Source: Synergistaceae bacterium (GTDB lineage Bacteria; Synergistota; Synergistia; Synergistales; 79-D21). Taken from it: 41,166 bases of DNA. Below, piece by piece: positions 10,344 through 19,573 of the stretch. How positions within the stretch are numbered: position 1 is the first letter of the stretch; each line of letters starts with the position of its first letter. A program made the position numbers and the translations under genes. The notes below the pieces were generated by a model, which saw nothing but the letters and a program-made list of their open reading frames with translations, had not been told where the DNA came from and did not search any database. Location of the stretch: NCBI GenBank assembly GCA_012517195.1, contig JAAYVK010000039.1, positions 64,085 through 105,250 on the forward strand. Reading direction: 5' to 3'.

Positions 10344-11866
10344 GCGAAAAAAGAGTCCTGATTTCGGTCTGGAACAAGGAGGGCGTCGTAGAACTCGCGC
10401 AGGGGCTTTCCAGTGCAGGGTGGGAGATCGTATCGAGTTCAGGCACGGCCACGGTCCTCCGCCAGGCGGGGTTGAAAATCAAGGAAGTGGCGGATTTGAC
10501 GGGATATCCCCACATGCTCGGGGGTAGGGTCAAAACTCTCCATCCTTCGATTTTCGGGGGCATCCTGGCGAGGCGGCACTTCGAGGAAGACCTGAATGAC
10601 GTGGAACGGTTCGGGATTCCCCTGATTGATATGGTCGTCTGCAACCTTTACCCCTTCGAGGCCGTTTCGAAAAAGGGGGCAGACCTGGAAACCCTTCTGG
10701 AAAACATTGACATCGGGGGAGTCACGCTGATCCGCGCTGCCGCGAAGAACTACCACCAGGTCGTGCTGATCACGGACCCTTCCGACTACCCAAGGGTGCT
10801 GGAAGAACTGAAAAACGAAGGAAATGTCTCTCTCAAGACCCGGCAGGAACTTGCGCTAAAGGGCTTCGCGATGACAGCGTCCTACGACTCCGCGATCTAC
10901 CAGGGAATCTCAAGGGAAGTCGGCCGGACCCCCCGCCTGAACGAGACCTTCCCTCTTGCACTGAAGCCTGCCCTGCCCCTGCGGTATGGGGAAAATCCGC
11001 ACCAGGAGGCAGTGCTGGCTCTTCCCCCGCTTTCGGACCTTCCATGGAAACAGCTTGCGGGGAAAGAGATGTCCTACAACAACATCCTGGACCTGGATGC
11101 AGCTCTCCGCGGCTGCGCCCTTTTCCAGGCGGACCCCGCCGTCGTTATCATCAAGCATACGACGCCGTCGGGAGTTTCTATTCACTCCAATCTTGAACAG
11201 GCGTACCTGAATGCCGTTCAATGCGATCCGGTTTCCGCCTTCGGCGGCATTGTGGGCCTGACGCGGGAGCTCGACATGAAAACAGCGGAAAGGGTCGCGG
11301 CAAATTTCACGGAGGTCCTCGTTGCCCCTTCCTTCGCCCCAGGCGTTCTCGATTTTCTTTCCTCCCAGCGGCCGAATCTAAGGGTGATCCAGTGGAGCGG
11401 CGGCCGCGTGAGCTCATTCCAGTTTACCGGGACCTGGAGCGGCATGCTCGTTCAGGAAGACAGCCTGCCGCCGCTGCCGGATGAAAGGGATGGCCGGTGG
11501 GTCGGAACACCGCGCCATGATTTGTGGGCAGATCTCCTTTTCGCCTGGAAATGCTGTGCTCTTAGCAAGAGCAACGCCATCGTCGTGGCATCCCGCGGGA
11601 GCACTCTCGGAATCGGCCGCGGTTTCACGAGCCGCGTCGATGCCGTCCAGTGGGCTCTGGCCAAGGCCAAAGAGGCAGCGCGCGGTGCCGTTCTTGCGAG
11701 CGACGCGTTCTTCCCCTTCCCGGACAGCATCGAGCTCGCGGCTGCCGCGGGTATCTCCGCAATCATCCAGCCCGGCGGATCGATACGGGACTCCGAGGTC
11801 TTTGAAGCAGCAATTTCAAAAGGACTCTCCCTCTTCGTTTCGGGCCGGAGGACTTTTCGCCACTAA
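10340..11866 (+). CDS. purH: Bifunctional AICAR transformylase / IMP cyclohydrolase
   Basis: ALISVWNKEGVVELA-like N-terminus, LGGRVKTLHPSIFGGILARR, LRYGENPHQEA, DPVSAFGGIVG, C-terminal SGRRTFRH. Confidence 0.96.
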   Translation: MSEKRVLISVWNKEGVVELAQGLSSAGWEIVSSSGTATVLRQAGLKIKEVADLTGYPHMLGGRVKTLHPSIFGGILARRHFEEDLNDVERFGIPLIDMVVCNLYPFEAVSKKGADLETLLENIDIGGVTLIRAAAKNYHQVVLITDPSDYPRVLEELKNEGNVSLKTRQELALKGFAMTASYDSAIYQGISREVGRTPRLNETFPLALKPALPLRYGENPHQEAVLALPPLSDLPWKQLAGKEMSYNNILDLDAALRGCALFQADPAVVIIKHTTPSGVSIHSNLEQAYLNAVQCDPVSAFGGIVGLTRELDMKTAERVAANFTEVLVAPSFAPGVLDFLSSQRPNLRVIQWSGGRVSSFQFTGTWSGMLVQEDSLPPLPDERDGRWVGTPRHDLWADLLFAWKCCALSKSNAIVVASRGSTLGIGRGFTSRVDAVQWALAKAKEAARGAVLASDAFFPFPDSIELAAAAGISAIIQPGGSIRDSEVFEAAISKGLSLFVSGRRTFRH

Positions 11867-11886
11867 GGGGAAGGAGGAATACCAAG

Positions 11887-13179
11887 GTGAAGATTCTTCT
11901 CCTGGGAGGAGGCGCCCGAGAACATGCGATTGCCTGGGCGCTGAACCGATCGCCGAAAGTCGAGGCCCTTTTTGCTGCCCCCGGGAATCCGGGTATCGCC
12001 CGGTTCGGAAGGTGTTTTCCCATCGACCCCTGTGATTCAGCCGCTGTCCTTGACCTTGTGCGTGCAACCGGTGCTGACTCCGTGGTCGCAGGACCCGAGG
12101 CCCCGCTCGTTGCAGGCGTCGCTGACGTCCTGAGAGAAGCGAATGTCCCGGTGTTCGGCCCCGGTAAAGACGGTGCCATGCTGGAGGGTAGCAAGGCATT
12201 CGCAAAGCGTTTCATGGAACGGCATGGAATTCCCACGGCTCCCTTCGATATTGTTTTCGACATGGAACAGGCGGAAGCGGCCCTTCGAAAGCGCACGCCC
12301 CCCTACGTAGTAAAGGCCGATGGGCTCGCAGCGGGGAAAGGAGCCTTCCTTCCCGATACACTGGAGGAGGCTCTCGAAATCTGCCGCCGCCTGCTGATCG
12401 AAGGGGAACTGAAAGAGGCGGGCAAGACGCTGGTGGTCGAAGATTTCCTGCCCGGTACTGAAATCACGATCCTTGCCGTTACCGACGGAAAAACGGTTCG
12501 CCAGCTTCCTTCAAGCCAGGACCACAAGAGGATTTTTGACGGAGATCGTGGCCCCAACACGGGCGGCATGGGGGCGTATTGTCCCGTGCCGTGGGCAGAC
12601 GAAGATCTTCTCGACCGGATTCAAAAACAGATCCTCGAACCCACTGTACGAGGGCTCGAGTCAGAAGGGATTGACTTCTGCGGCGTCATCTATGCGGGCC
12701 TGATGATCGACAGCCGGCGAAATTGCAGGGTTCTCGAATATAACGTACGTCTGGGCGATCCGGAAGCCCAGGTAGTGCTGTCCGCTTTCCCCGGGGATTG
12801 GGCGGAGGTCGTCGAAGCCGCCTGCGAAAAGCGGCTCCATCGAATCAGCTGGAGCCGAACGGAGAAAACCGCGGTCGGGGTCGTTCTGGCTTCGGGCGGG
12901 TATCCCGGAGATTATCGAAAAGGCTACCGCATCCTCGGGATCGAGGAAGCGGAAAAGGAGGAAGGAGTCCTTGTCTTCCAGGCTGGAACAAGGCTGGATT
13001 CGAAAGGCGCCCTGGTGACTTCCGGCGGCCGGGTTCTCACCGTCGTTGGGATTGGGAACTCATTGGACGCGGCTCGGGAAAAGGCCTACGGCGCCGCTTC
13101 CAAAATCGGTTTTACGGATGTCTTCTTTCGCACCGACATTTCCGCAAAAGCGTGTTTACCCCCCTGGGGAACCTGTTAA
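11887..13179 (+). CDS. purD: Phosphoribosylamine-glycine ligase
   Basis: MKILLLGGGAREHAIAWAL, GPEAPLVAGVADVL, EYNVRLGDPEAQVVL. Confidence 0.97.
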   Translation: MKILLLGGGAREHAIAWALNRSPKVEALFAAPGNPGIARFGRCFPIDPCDSAAVLDLVRATGADSVVAGPEAPLVAGVADVLREANVPVFGPGKDGAMLEGSKAFAKRFMERHGIPTAPFDIVFDMEQAEAALRKRTPPYVVKADGLAAGKGAFLPDTLEEALEICRRLLIEGELKEAGKTLVVEDFLPGTEITILAVTDGKTVRQLPSSQDHKRIFDGDRGPNTGGMGAYCPVPWADEDLLDRIQKQILEPTVRGLESEGIDFCGVIYAGLMIDSRRNCRVLEYNVRLGDPEAQVVLSAFPGDWAEVVEAACEKRLHRISWSRTEKTAVGVVLASGGYPGDYRKGYRILGIEEAEKEEGVLVFQAGTRLDSKGALVTSGGRVLTVVGIGNSLDAAREKAYGAASKIGFTDVFFRTDISAKACLPPWGTC

Positions 13180-13196
13180 AAAAGGAGGCGGAGCGA

Positions 13197-13712
13197 ATGT
13201 CCGGACCCCTGGTCGGAATCGTACTCGGATCAAAGTCAGACCTTTTTGTTGGAAAGAAGGTGGCTGAAACCCTCAAGGAGCTCGGTGTTCCATTCGAAAT
13301 CACCGTTGCTTCCGCCCACCGGACTCCCGATGACGCCGCAAATTATGCCATGAAAGCGGCGTCCAGGGGGCTGAAGATTCTGATCGGGATCGCGGGCCTT
13401 TCCGCAGCGCTCCCGGGGGTTCTTGCGGCGCACACGACCCTGCCCGTTCTCGGGGTCCCCGTTTCTTCAGGAACCCTTGGCGGAGAAGACGCACTTCTCG
13501 CGGTAACCCAGATGCCTCCCGGCGTTCCTGTCGGGGCCGTGGGAATCGATGCCGGGAAAAACGCGGCGGTTCTTGCGGCTCGAATCCTTTCGCTTTCGGA
13601 CCATGGGCTCGCAGAACGGCTTTCCTCTATGTATCGGGCTGGCATGGCCCGGATCAGGGAAGACCGGAAAGAGATGGAAGGACTGCCGGTCGCTCCGCCG
13701 GAAGCTTTCTGA
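13197..13712 (+). CDS. purE: PurE-family N5-CAIR mutase / AIR carboxylase
   Basis: Start ATG 13197 behind AAAAAGGAGG; MSGPLVGIVLGSKSDL, VASAHRTPDD, ALPGVLAAHTTLPVLGVPV. Confidence 0.93.
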   Translation: MSGPLVGIVLGSKSDLFVGKKVAETLKELGVPFEITVASAHRTPDDAANYAMKAASRGLKILIGIAGLSAALPGVLAAHTTLPVLGVPVSSGTLGGEDALLAVTQMPPGVPVGAVGIDAGKNAAVLAARILSLSDHGLAERLSSMYRAGMARIREDRKEMEGLPVAPPEAF

Positions 13713-13764
13713 AAGCCGGCGAATTTTTCGCGGAAGGGGGCATCCGGCCCCCTTCCGCGTCGAG

Positions 13765-15024
13765 CTACCTTCTATGGAGAAGCCGTGCCGCGACGAAAGA
13801 AAGCCCTTTGCGGGTCAAGGCTTCCGCCGTTCGATTCAGGGCGGCGTGTTTATCGAGATAGTTCATCAGCAGAAGGTCCATTTCTCCCGATTCGCAAATT
13901 TCCTTTTTTGACCTGAAGTAGTCAAGGATATCGGAAGGATGGTCGCGGAGTTGCTCATCCGCCGGATCTCCTCCCTCGTGCTTAGCCGAGAGGTTGGGGA
14001 CCTTTTCGGCCACTTCGAGAAGATCGTCCCTGCGGCAATATGGCTGCCTGACGATGCTCCGGAAGGTTTCAGTTACGTGGTGCTCGATTCGTACATCGCC
14101 TTCAAACCCGAGCTTCCGCCGAACCTCAGCTGAAGCAAGAAGGGCTTCGGCATCGATCGAATTGCTCACATTGAACCCGACCAGGGGGGTCGAACCGTCG
14201 GGCCTGCTGAAAAGCCGGGCAGTCAGGAGAGTCCAGAGCACGGAGAAGGGATTGTCGTTACCCATGAAAACAGAGATCTTGAATTCCATGTCAATTCCAA
14301 GCCGGTGGGCGATGTACCCCAGCAGCACGGTCCCCGGGTTGATATTCAGGACCTGCCGGATGCCGTAGGTCGTATAGTAGTAAAGGTACTCGTCAAGCCA
14401 GAGAAGAGGATGATTGTTCGGTTGGCCGATGCCTCCGAAGTATCCGGTCAGGGTATCGGGACCCCCCAGGTGGACGTTTGAACCGTCTGTTCCCTTGGTG
14501 TCAAGGGTTTCGACATACGAGGCCCCGATGAGCTGCATAGCGGCCGCAACCGCGAGGATGTCGCCATGATCGTTCTCCTGCTCCTGCATTTTCCGGACCC
14601 GGATAAATCTACCAGGCATCAGTTCTTTCCTGTCGATGGCCCGTTTGGCTTCCTCAATCAGCCAGGGGAAATATTGAAGGGCGCTGATTTCCAGGGTGAC
14701 TGCCCGATCTTCAGCAAACTCAGGCCGAACGGGTTCGCCGGATAGCACTTTTTCCCGAAATTCCGAGATCCTGATGAAGGCTCCCTTTTCCCGTACCTCC
14801 AGGAGCCACTCCAGGTCCTGCAGGTAAGGTGATCCCATTTTCCTTAGCCGCTCCATGATGTTCGGCAGCTGCCGGGCTTCCGCCGCCCTTGCATTGATCT
14901 GTTCGGGAGTCCCGTATTTGCCGATAACTCTTAAAACGCCGTTCACCAGGGGGTTATCCGGGTCGAGAAGGTAACGGTTGAGTTCCTCGATGACTTCCGT
15001 CTCCAGTCTTAACCTTTCTCTCAT
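13765..15024 (-). CDS. Conserved-looking protein of unknown function, 419 aa
   Basis: Long ORF with clean spacing to its neighbours and motif-like blocks (KMQEQENDHGDILAVAAAMQL, GTDGSNVHLGGPDTLTGYFGGIGQPNNHP, LNINPGTVLLGYIAHRLGID, VFMGNDNPFSVLW, NLSAKHEGGD). I could not assign a family. Confidence 0.75.
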   Translation of the reverse strand: MRERLRLETEVIEELNRYLLDPDNPLVNGVLRVIGKYGTPEQINARAAEARQLPNIMERLRKMGSPYLQDLEWLLEVREKGAFIRISEFREKVLSGEPVRPEFAEDRAVTLEISALQYFPWLIEEAKRAIDRKELMPGRFIRVRKMQEQENDHGDILAVAAAMQLIGASYVETLDTKGTDGSNVHLGGPDTLTGYFGGIGQPNNHPLLWLDEYLYYYTTYGIRQVLNINPGTVLLGYIAHRLGIDMEFKISVFMGNDNPFSVLWTLLTARLFSRPDGSTPLVGFNVSNSIDAEALLASAEVRRKLGFEGDVRIEHHVTETFRSIVRQPYCRRDDLLEVAEKVPNLSAKHEGGDPADEQLRDHPSDILDYFRSKKEICESGEMDLLLMNYLDKHAALNRTAEALTRKGLSFVAARLLHRR

Positions 15025-15097
15025 TTTTTCCCCTCCTCATTCCGAAGATCAGGATATCCTGCAACCAAGATCTCCAATGGGAACGTTTCCAAGCAAA

Positions 15098-15634
15098 TCA
15101 ACGGAACTCAGAAATCTCGAGAAGCGATTTCCGCTTTTTCTCCCCGCTTTGCGCCCCGCTGCCGCAACCGACCGCCAAAAGAATATGTACCCGCTCCTCT
15201 CTTTTGAGGTTCAGTATTTTTTTAACCGCACGCTCATTGAACCACCCCAGCCAGCATGTGTCCAGCCCTTCCTCGGTTGCCTGCAGCACGAAATGCTCAC
15301 AGGCGATTCCGATATCGATCAGCGGGTAGGAAAATCTTCTCAGAAGACCGGCGAACGCTGCCGGAGAGCGTGTCGGGAGGGTTACGACCGCTACGAGGAC
15401 GGGGGCTTTTTTGGCAAAGGCATTCATCGAATGGACGCCGGAAAAGGCCCTTTCCGCAAGAATCTCTCTCAATGGAACTGATTCCACCACGATAAAGCGC
15501 CACGGCTGCCCGTTGCAGGCTGAAGGCGCCAGCCTTGCGGCTTCGAGGCACCGTTTTAGCTTTCCACGGTCTACCGGGGTGCTCGAGAAATTCCGGGTAC
15601 TCCTCCTTTTTTTCACCAGGTCCAGGAAGGACAC
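15098..15634 (-). CDS. Nitroreductase family protein
   Basis: FLDLVKKRRSTRNFSSTPVDRGKLKRCLEAARLAPSACNGQPWRFIVV. Confidence 0.92.
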   Translation of the reverse strand: MSFLDLVKKRRSTRNFSSTPVDRGKLKRCLEAARLAPSACNGQPWRFIVVESVPLREILAERAFSGVHSMNAFAKKAPVLVAVVTLPTRSPAAFAGLLRRFSYPLIDIGIACEHFVLQATEEGLDTCWLGWFNERAVKKILNLKREERVHILLAVGCGSGAQSGEKKRKSLLEISEFR

Positions 15635-15650
15635 AAGGCCGCCCCCTCTC

Positions 15651-17117
15651 TCACAGGAGACCTTCGATGGCTGAAAGGACGGTTTCGACCACCTTCACCC
15701 GCGCGAAATGCTTGTCGTTCCCTTCAACGAGAGTCCAGGGGGATCCGGGCGGGCTTGTTCTCCGGATCATCTCGTCCGCAGCCTTCTCGTATTCCGCCCA
15801 TTTTTGACGGTTTCGCCAGTCTTCCGGCGTCAGCTTCCATTTCTTTTCCTCATTCGCTTCTCTTTCCCGGAATCTTTTCAATTGTTCTTCCGGTGAGATC
15901 TGAATCCAGAATTTCACAAGACCGTACCCATTCTCTATCCATTCAGACTCCATGGCGTTGATCTCCGAATAGGCCCGGGACCACTCTTCTTCCGTGCAGT
16001 ATCCTTCGACTCTCTCCACGAGGACCCTCCCGTACCAGCTCCTGTCAAAAATCCCGATTTTCCCCCTCGAAGGAAGACGAATCCAGAACCTCCAGAGGTA
16101 GGGGTGGGCTTTTTCCCATTCGTTCGGGGCACTGATCGGATGAACAACATAACCGCGAGGATCCAGCCCCTGCGTCAGCCGTTTGATCGCTCCTCCTTTC
16201 CCCGCCGCATCCCAGCCTTCGAAGACGATGACAAGGGCTTTCCTCTTCCGGTATAGATCGTATTGCTTTTCCAGAAGCAGTCCCTGAAGGTGCCGGATTT
16301 TTCGTTCATACTCATCCTTTGGGAGATGACGGTTCAGATCGACTCGCTGGAGAATGCTTCCGTCGACGCTCGGGAAAAAAGGAATCCCTGCAATGACGGG
16401 CCTGGTCTTGCGGCATCCGTCGAGAAATGTTCGCAGGGTTTCAAGTGCCGCTTTCGCGGCAAACCGCAGATCGTTTGCCGGAATGCAGATCCACGGGGCA
16501 TGGGGCGTATCGGATTCACGAAGGATTTCTTCCCAGTTCTCCATGAACTTCCCGAAGTGGCGGTTTTCCTCCAGGTCCCGATCGGAAACACGCCACCGGG
16601 TCGAAGGGTCCTTCTGGAGGTTCTTGATTCTCTTCTTTTGCTCTTCGCGGCTAATATGCAGGAAAATCTTCAAAACCCGGACTCCCTCTGCAATCAAATT
16701 TTCCTCGAAATTCGAGGTTCTTCTGAAAAAACGTTCCTTTTCCTTTGCATCCAGGAGGCGGTTTTCTTTGAAAATCTCCCGATACCAGCTTCGGTTCAGG
16801 AAAACGATCTTGCCCTTTTCGGGCACCATTTTCCAGAACCTCCAGAAAAACGGATACAGAGAAGCGGCCGGATCCGGTTCGGCTTCATCCTTGACGACGA
16901 AGCCCCTGGGATCCAGCGGGCGGATCATTTCGTTGAGCACGTACCCCTTGCCCGAGGCTTCCCAGCCTTCCACGATCACCAGCACCGGGATCGATGCTTC
17001 CCACAGCTCTCTTTGAAGAAGGCCGAGCTCGCGCTGGAGGCTCCCGGCAGCGTTTTCATACTCTTTTTCCCCAAGGCGGACTTTCATATCCATCGTTTCA
17101 AGCATGGCCGCCCTCAA
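15651..17117 (-). CDS. Polyphosphate kinase 2 family protein with two tandem PPK2 domains (polyphosphate:AMP phosphotransferase-like)
   Basis: Two Walker A copies (VEGWEASGKG and FEGWDAAGKG), DPRGFVV/DPRGYVV, and NRSWY/DRSWYGRVLVERVEG. Confidence 0.92.
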   Translation of the reverse strand: MRAAMLETMDMKVRLGEKEYENAAGSLQRELGLLQRELWEASIPVLVIVEGWEASGKGYVLNEMIRPLDPRGFVVKDEAEPDPAASLYPFFWRFWKMVPEKGKIVFLNRSWYREIFKENRLLDAKEKERFFRRTSNFEENLIAEGVRVLKIFLHISREEQKKRIKNLQKDPSTRWRVSDRDLEENRHFGKFMENWEEILRESDTPHAPWICIPANDLRFAAKAALETLRTFLDGCRKTRPVIAGIPFFPSVDGSILQRVDLNRHLPKDEYERKIRHLQGLLLEKQYDLYRKRKALVIVFEGWDAAGKGGAIKRLTQGLDPRGYVVHPISAPNEWEKAHPYLWRFWIRLPSRGKIGIFDRSWYGRVLVERVEGYCTEEEWSRAYSEINAMESEWIENGYGLVKFWIQISPEEQLKRFREREANEEKKWKLTPEDWRNRQKWAEYEKAADEMIRRTSPPGSPWTLVEGNDKHFARVKVVETVLSAIEGLL

Positions 17118-18094
17118 TTCCGACTCAGTACCTCAGGATTGACAACGTGCGCGGGGATCCTGCCTTCAATGGCTGCCAGGAGGTTTTCAGCGGCCAGGAC
17201 CGCCATCCTGTCGCGGGTTCGGATCGTGGCACTGCCGAGGTGCGGACAAAGCACAACGTTGTCCAGTTGCATGAAAGGGTGTCCGCCGGGAAGCGGTTCC
17301 GATTCAAAAACATCCAGGGCCGCTCCAGCGATCCATTTTTCCTTGAGCGCCCGAACTAGAGCCTCTTCGGAAACGACAGCTCCACGGCTGGTGTTGATCA
17401 GGATGGAATCCGCTTTCATGGACCGGAGCTGCCTTTCGCCGATCAGGCCCATGGTTGCGGGAGTCAGAGGGCAATGGAGCGAAACAAAATCCGATACGAG
17501 CAAAAGCGCTTCGAGCTCCAGGAAACGTGCACCGAGTTCTTTTTCGGCAGTTTCGTCGCGCCGTCGGGAAGAATAGACGATCTCCATCCCGAAGGCCCTG
17601 GCACGCCTACCGACTGCATGGCCAATCCTCCCCATTCCCACGATCCCGAGGGTTGCACCGGAAACGTCTTTTCCCAGCATGAACCTTGGCCCCCATTGGT
17701 TCCAACCGCCGGATCGGACGAGCCTGTCACCTTCGGCAATCCGTCGGGCGGCCGCGAGAAGGAGACCAAACGCCAGGTCCGCCGTCGCCTCGGTAAGAAC
17801 ATCCGGTGTGTTGGTGACCAAGATCCCGAGCTCGGTCGCGGCCTTCACATCGATCGAATCATAGCCCACCGCATAACTGCTGATGACCTTCAGAGAATGC
17901 CCCGCGGCCAGGACCTCCCGGTCAACCGGATCACCGGGGATCACGATCATCCCGTCCGAGAGAGCCGCTTCCCTAAGCAGGTCCTCCTTTCCGGGCGGGC
18001 GGTCGCCTTCCCAGACCTTCAGGGACACTTTTTTCTCCAGGAGAGAAAGCCCGGCATCCGGGATGAATCGAGAAACAAAAACTCTCGGTTTCAT
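17114..18094 (-). CDS. D-2-hydroxyacid dehydrogenase (glyoxylate/hydroxypyruvate reductase-like)
   Basis: LGIVGMGRIGHAVGRRARAFGMEIVYSSRR NAD-binding motif, INTSRGAVVSEEAL, CPHLGSATIRTRDRM. Confidence 0.93.
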   Translation of the reverse strand: MKPRVFVSRFIPDAGLSLLEKKVSLKVWEGDRPPGKEDLLREAALSDGMIVIPGDPVDREVLAAGHSLKVISSYAVGYDSIDVKAATELGILVTNTPDVLTEATADLAFGLLLAAARRIAEGDRLVRSGGWNQWGPRFMLGKDVSGATLGIVGMGRIGHAVGRRARAFGMEIVYSSRRRDETAEKELGARFLELEALLLVSDFVSLHCPLTPATMGLIGERQLRSMKADSILINTSRGAVVSEEALVRALKEKWIAGAALDVFESEPLPGGHPFMQLDNVVLCPHLGSATIRTRDRMAVLAAENLLAAIEGRIPAHVVNPEVLSRN

Positions 18095-18109
18095 GATTTG
18101 TCCTCCCTT

Positions 18110-19474
18110 CTATTCTTTTCGGCCGCCCTGTGCTCCGACCAGGAGAATCCTGAGGTCGTTCAGGTTGTTCAGCGTTTCACCCGTGACAAGGGAATCAGAG
18201 GAACCCGCAAGGGCCGCGGAAGCATTGTGGCTTTCAAGCGCCTGGTTTGCGTCAAGGCCCGACCGTTTGATTCTTTCCGCGGTACCCCCATCCACGAGGC
18301 CTCCCGCATAATCCGAACAGCCGTCAATCCCGTCTGTATCCATCGACAGCAGAACCGTCGCGGGAGAACCGGCTGCCTCGATTGCGAAGGAAAGGGCGAC
18401 TTCCTGGTTGGGGCCCCCGGTTCCCGTGGATGGGAAGTCCAGAGTCACGACGGCCTCTCCTCCGCAAACCACGGCAGCAGGAGCGGATACCGGTGAATTC
18501 GACTCCCGGATTGTATTTGCAAGCGCGGCAAGGCTTCTTCCGATTTCCTTCGCTTCGCCGGTGCTGCTCGAACCTTGATCAAAAACGGAAAACCCTTTTG
18601 CCCGGAGTTTCCGGGCAACAGACAGGCAAAGAGTCCGGTTGCTCCCCACCAGAACCGTGCGGGAACGGGATGGGGCAGTTATTGAGCCCCAGTTGAGGGC
18701 CTCCTGATCGATCGTTTGTCGAACCGCTTCTGAAAGCGAGCCCCAGAGGCCGACCCTCTTCAGGATTTCCCGGGCCCTTTCCGCCGTATTCTCAGCGTTT
18801 GGCACCGTTGGGCCTGAACCGACCGTTTCGGGCCGGTCCCCGACAACATCGGAAAGGATCAAGGACAGGCATTCTCTTTCGCCTGCCTCCCTCAACAGCT
18901 TGCCCCCCTTAACCCGGGAAAGGGCGGTTCTGACGGTGTTGATCTCTTCAATCGAAATCCCCGAGCCAAGCAGGGACCGGTTGAGTTTGCGAAGGTCTTC
19001 CAGGCTGATTCCGCCAATCAGGGATTCAAAGAGGGAGGACGCCCCGCCGGAAATGAGGAAAAGAGCCGGCGTACGGGAAGGCAGCTTTTTCAGCCAGGTC
19101 AGGGCGCTTTCTCCTGCCAGCAGGGAGTTTGCGTCAGGCAAAGGATGTCCCGCCTCGAATACCTTCAGGCCGGATCCAGGAAAGAATCCGGGCTTTCCCG
19201 TTTTTGTGACGATAAGGCCCCGAAGGCGCTCCCAGCCGAAAATTTCCCCTGCTGCTCTGGCCATCGGCAGGGAAGCTTTTCCAACCGCAAGCAGAAAGAT
19301 CATCGATGCGCCGCCCCAGGCCCCCTGCAGGCTTTCCTCTCTAGCCATCGTTTCCAGGGAAGCCCGCGTCAGCCTCTCCGGGGAGCATTCTTCAAGGGCC
19401 TCCAGGGCCGTTTCCAGGGCGCATTTCCGAAGGAAAACCGTGTCAGGTTTCAAGGAAGATCCCTTTCCTTTCAT
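18110..19474 (-). CDS. Glycerate 2-kinase (DUF4147/MOFRL family)
   Basis: VGKASLPMARAAGEI, LISGGASSLFE, DVVGDRPETVGSGPTVPN, SMDTDGIDGCSDYAGGLVD, typical of MOFRL glycerate kinases. Confidence 0.92.
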   Translation of the reverse strand: MKGKGSSLKPDTVFLRKCALETALEALEECSPERLTRASLETMAREESLQGAWGGASMIFLLAVGKASLPMARAAGEIFGWERLRGLIVTKTGKPGFFPGSGLKVFEAGHPLPDANSLLAGESALTWLKKLPSRTPALFLISGGASSLFESLIGGISLEDLRKLNRSLLGSGISIEEINTVRTALSRVKGGKLLREAGERECLSLILSDVVGDRPETVGSGPTVPNAENTAERAREILKRVGLWGSLSEAVRQTIDQEALNWGSITAPSRSRTVLVGSNRTLCLSVARKLRAKGFSVFDQGSSSTGEAKEIGRSLAALANTIRESNSPVSAPAAVVCGGEAVVTLDFPSTGTGGPNQEVALSFAIEAAGSPATVLLSMDTDGIDGCSDYAGGLVDGGTAERIKRSGLDANQALESHNASAALAGSSDSLVTGETLNNLNDLRILLVGAQGGRKE

Positions 19475-19515
19475 TCCCTTCTTTTCGCCTTTTTATCCTA
19501 CCACTCGCGGAAACG

Positions 19516-19551
19516 GTTAGGGGGGACAGGGCTGGCCCTGTCCCCCCTAAC
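19516..19551. repeat. Perfect 17-bp inverted repeat with a 2-nt centre (terminator or REP-like palindrome)
   Basis: gttaggggggacagggc-tg-gccctgtcccccctaac, between argG and the glycerate kinase gene; no T-tract on either side. Confidence 0.8.
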
Positions 19552-19573
19552 CCGATTCATTTCTGGATCAGGC

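Noticed and set aside
13730-13758. 11-bp GC hairpin between purE and the 419-aa gene, considered as an intrinsic terminator
   Set aside because: Good stem (gcggaaggggg/cccccttccgc), but no T-tract follows on either strand, so I did not list it as a confirmed terminator.
16263-17576. 437-aa plus-strand ORF
   Set aside because: Antisense to the PPK2 and dehydrogenase genes; no recognisable domain.
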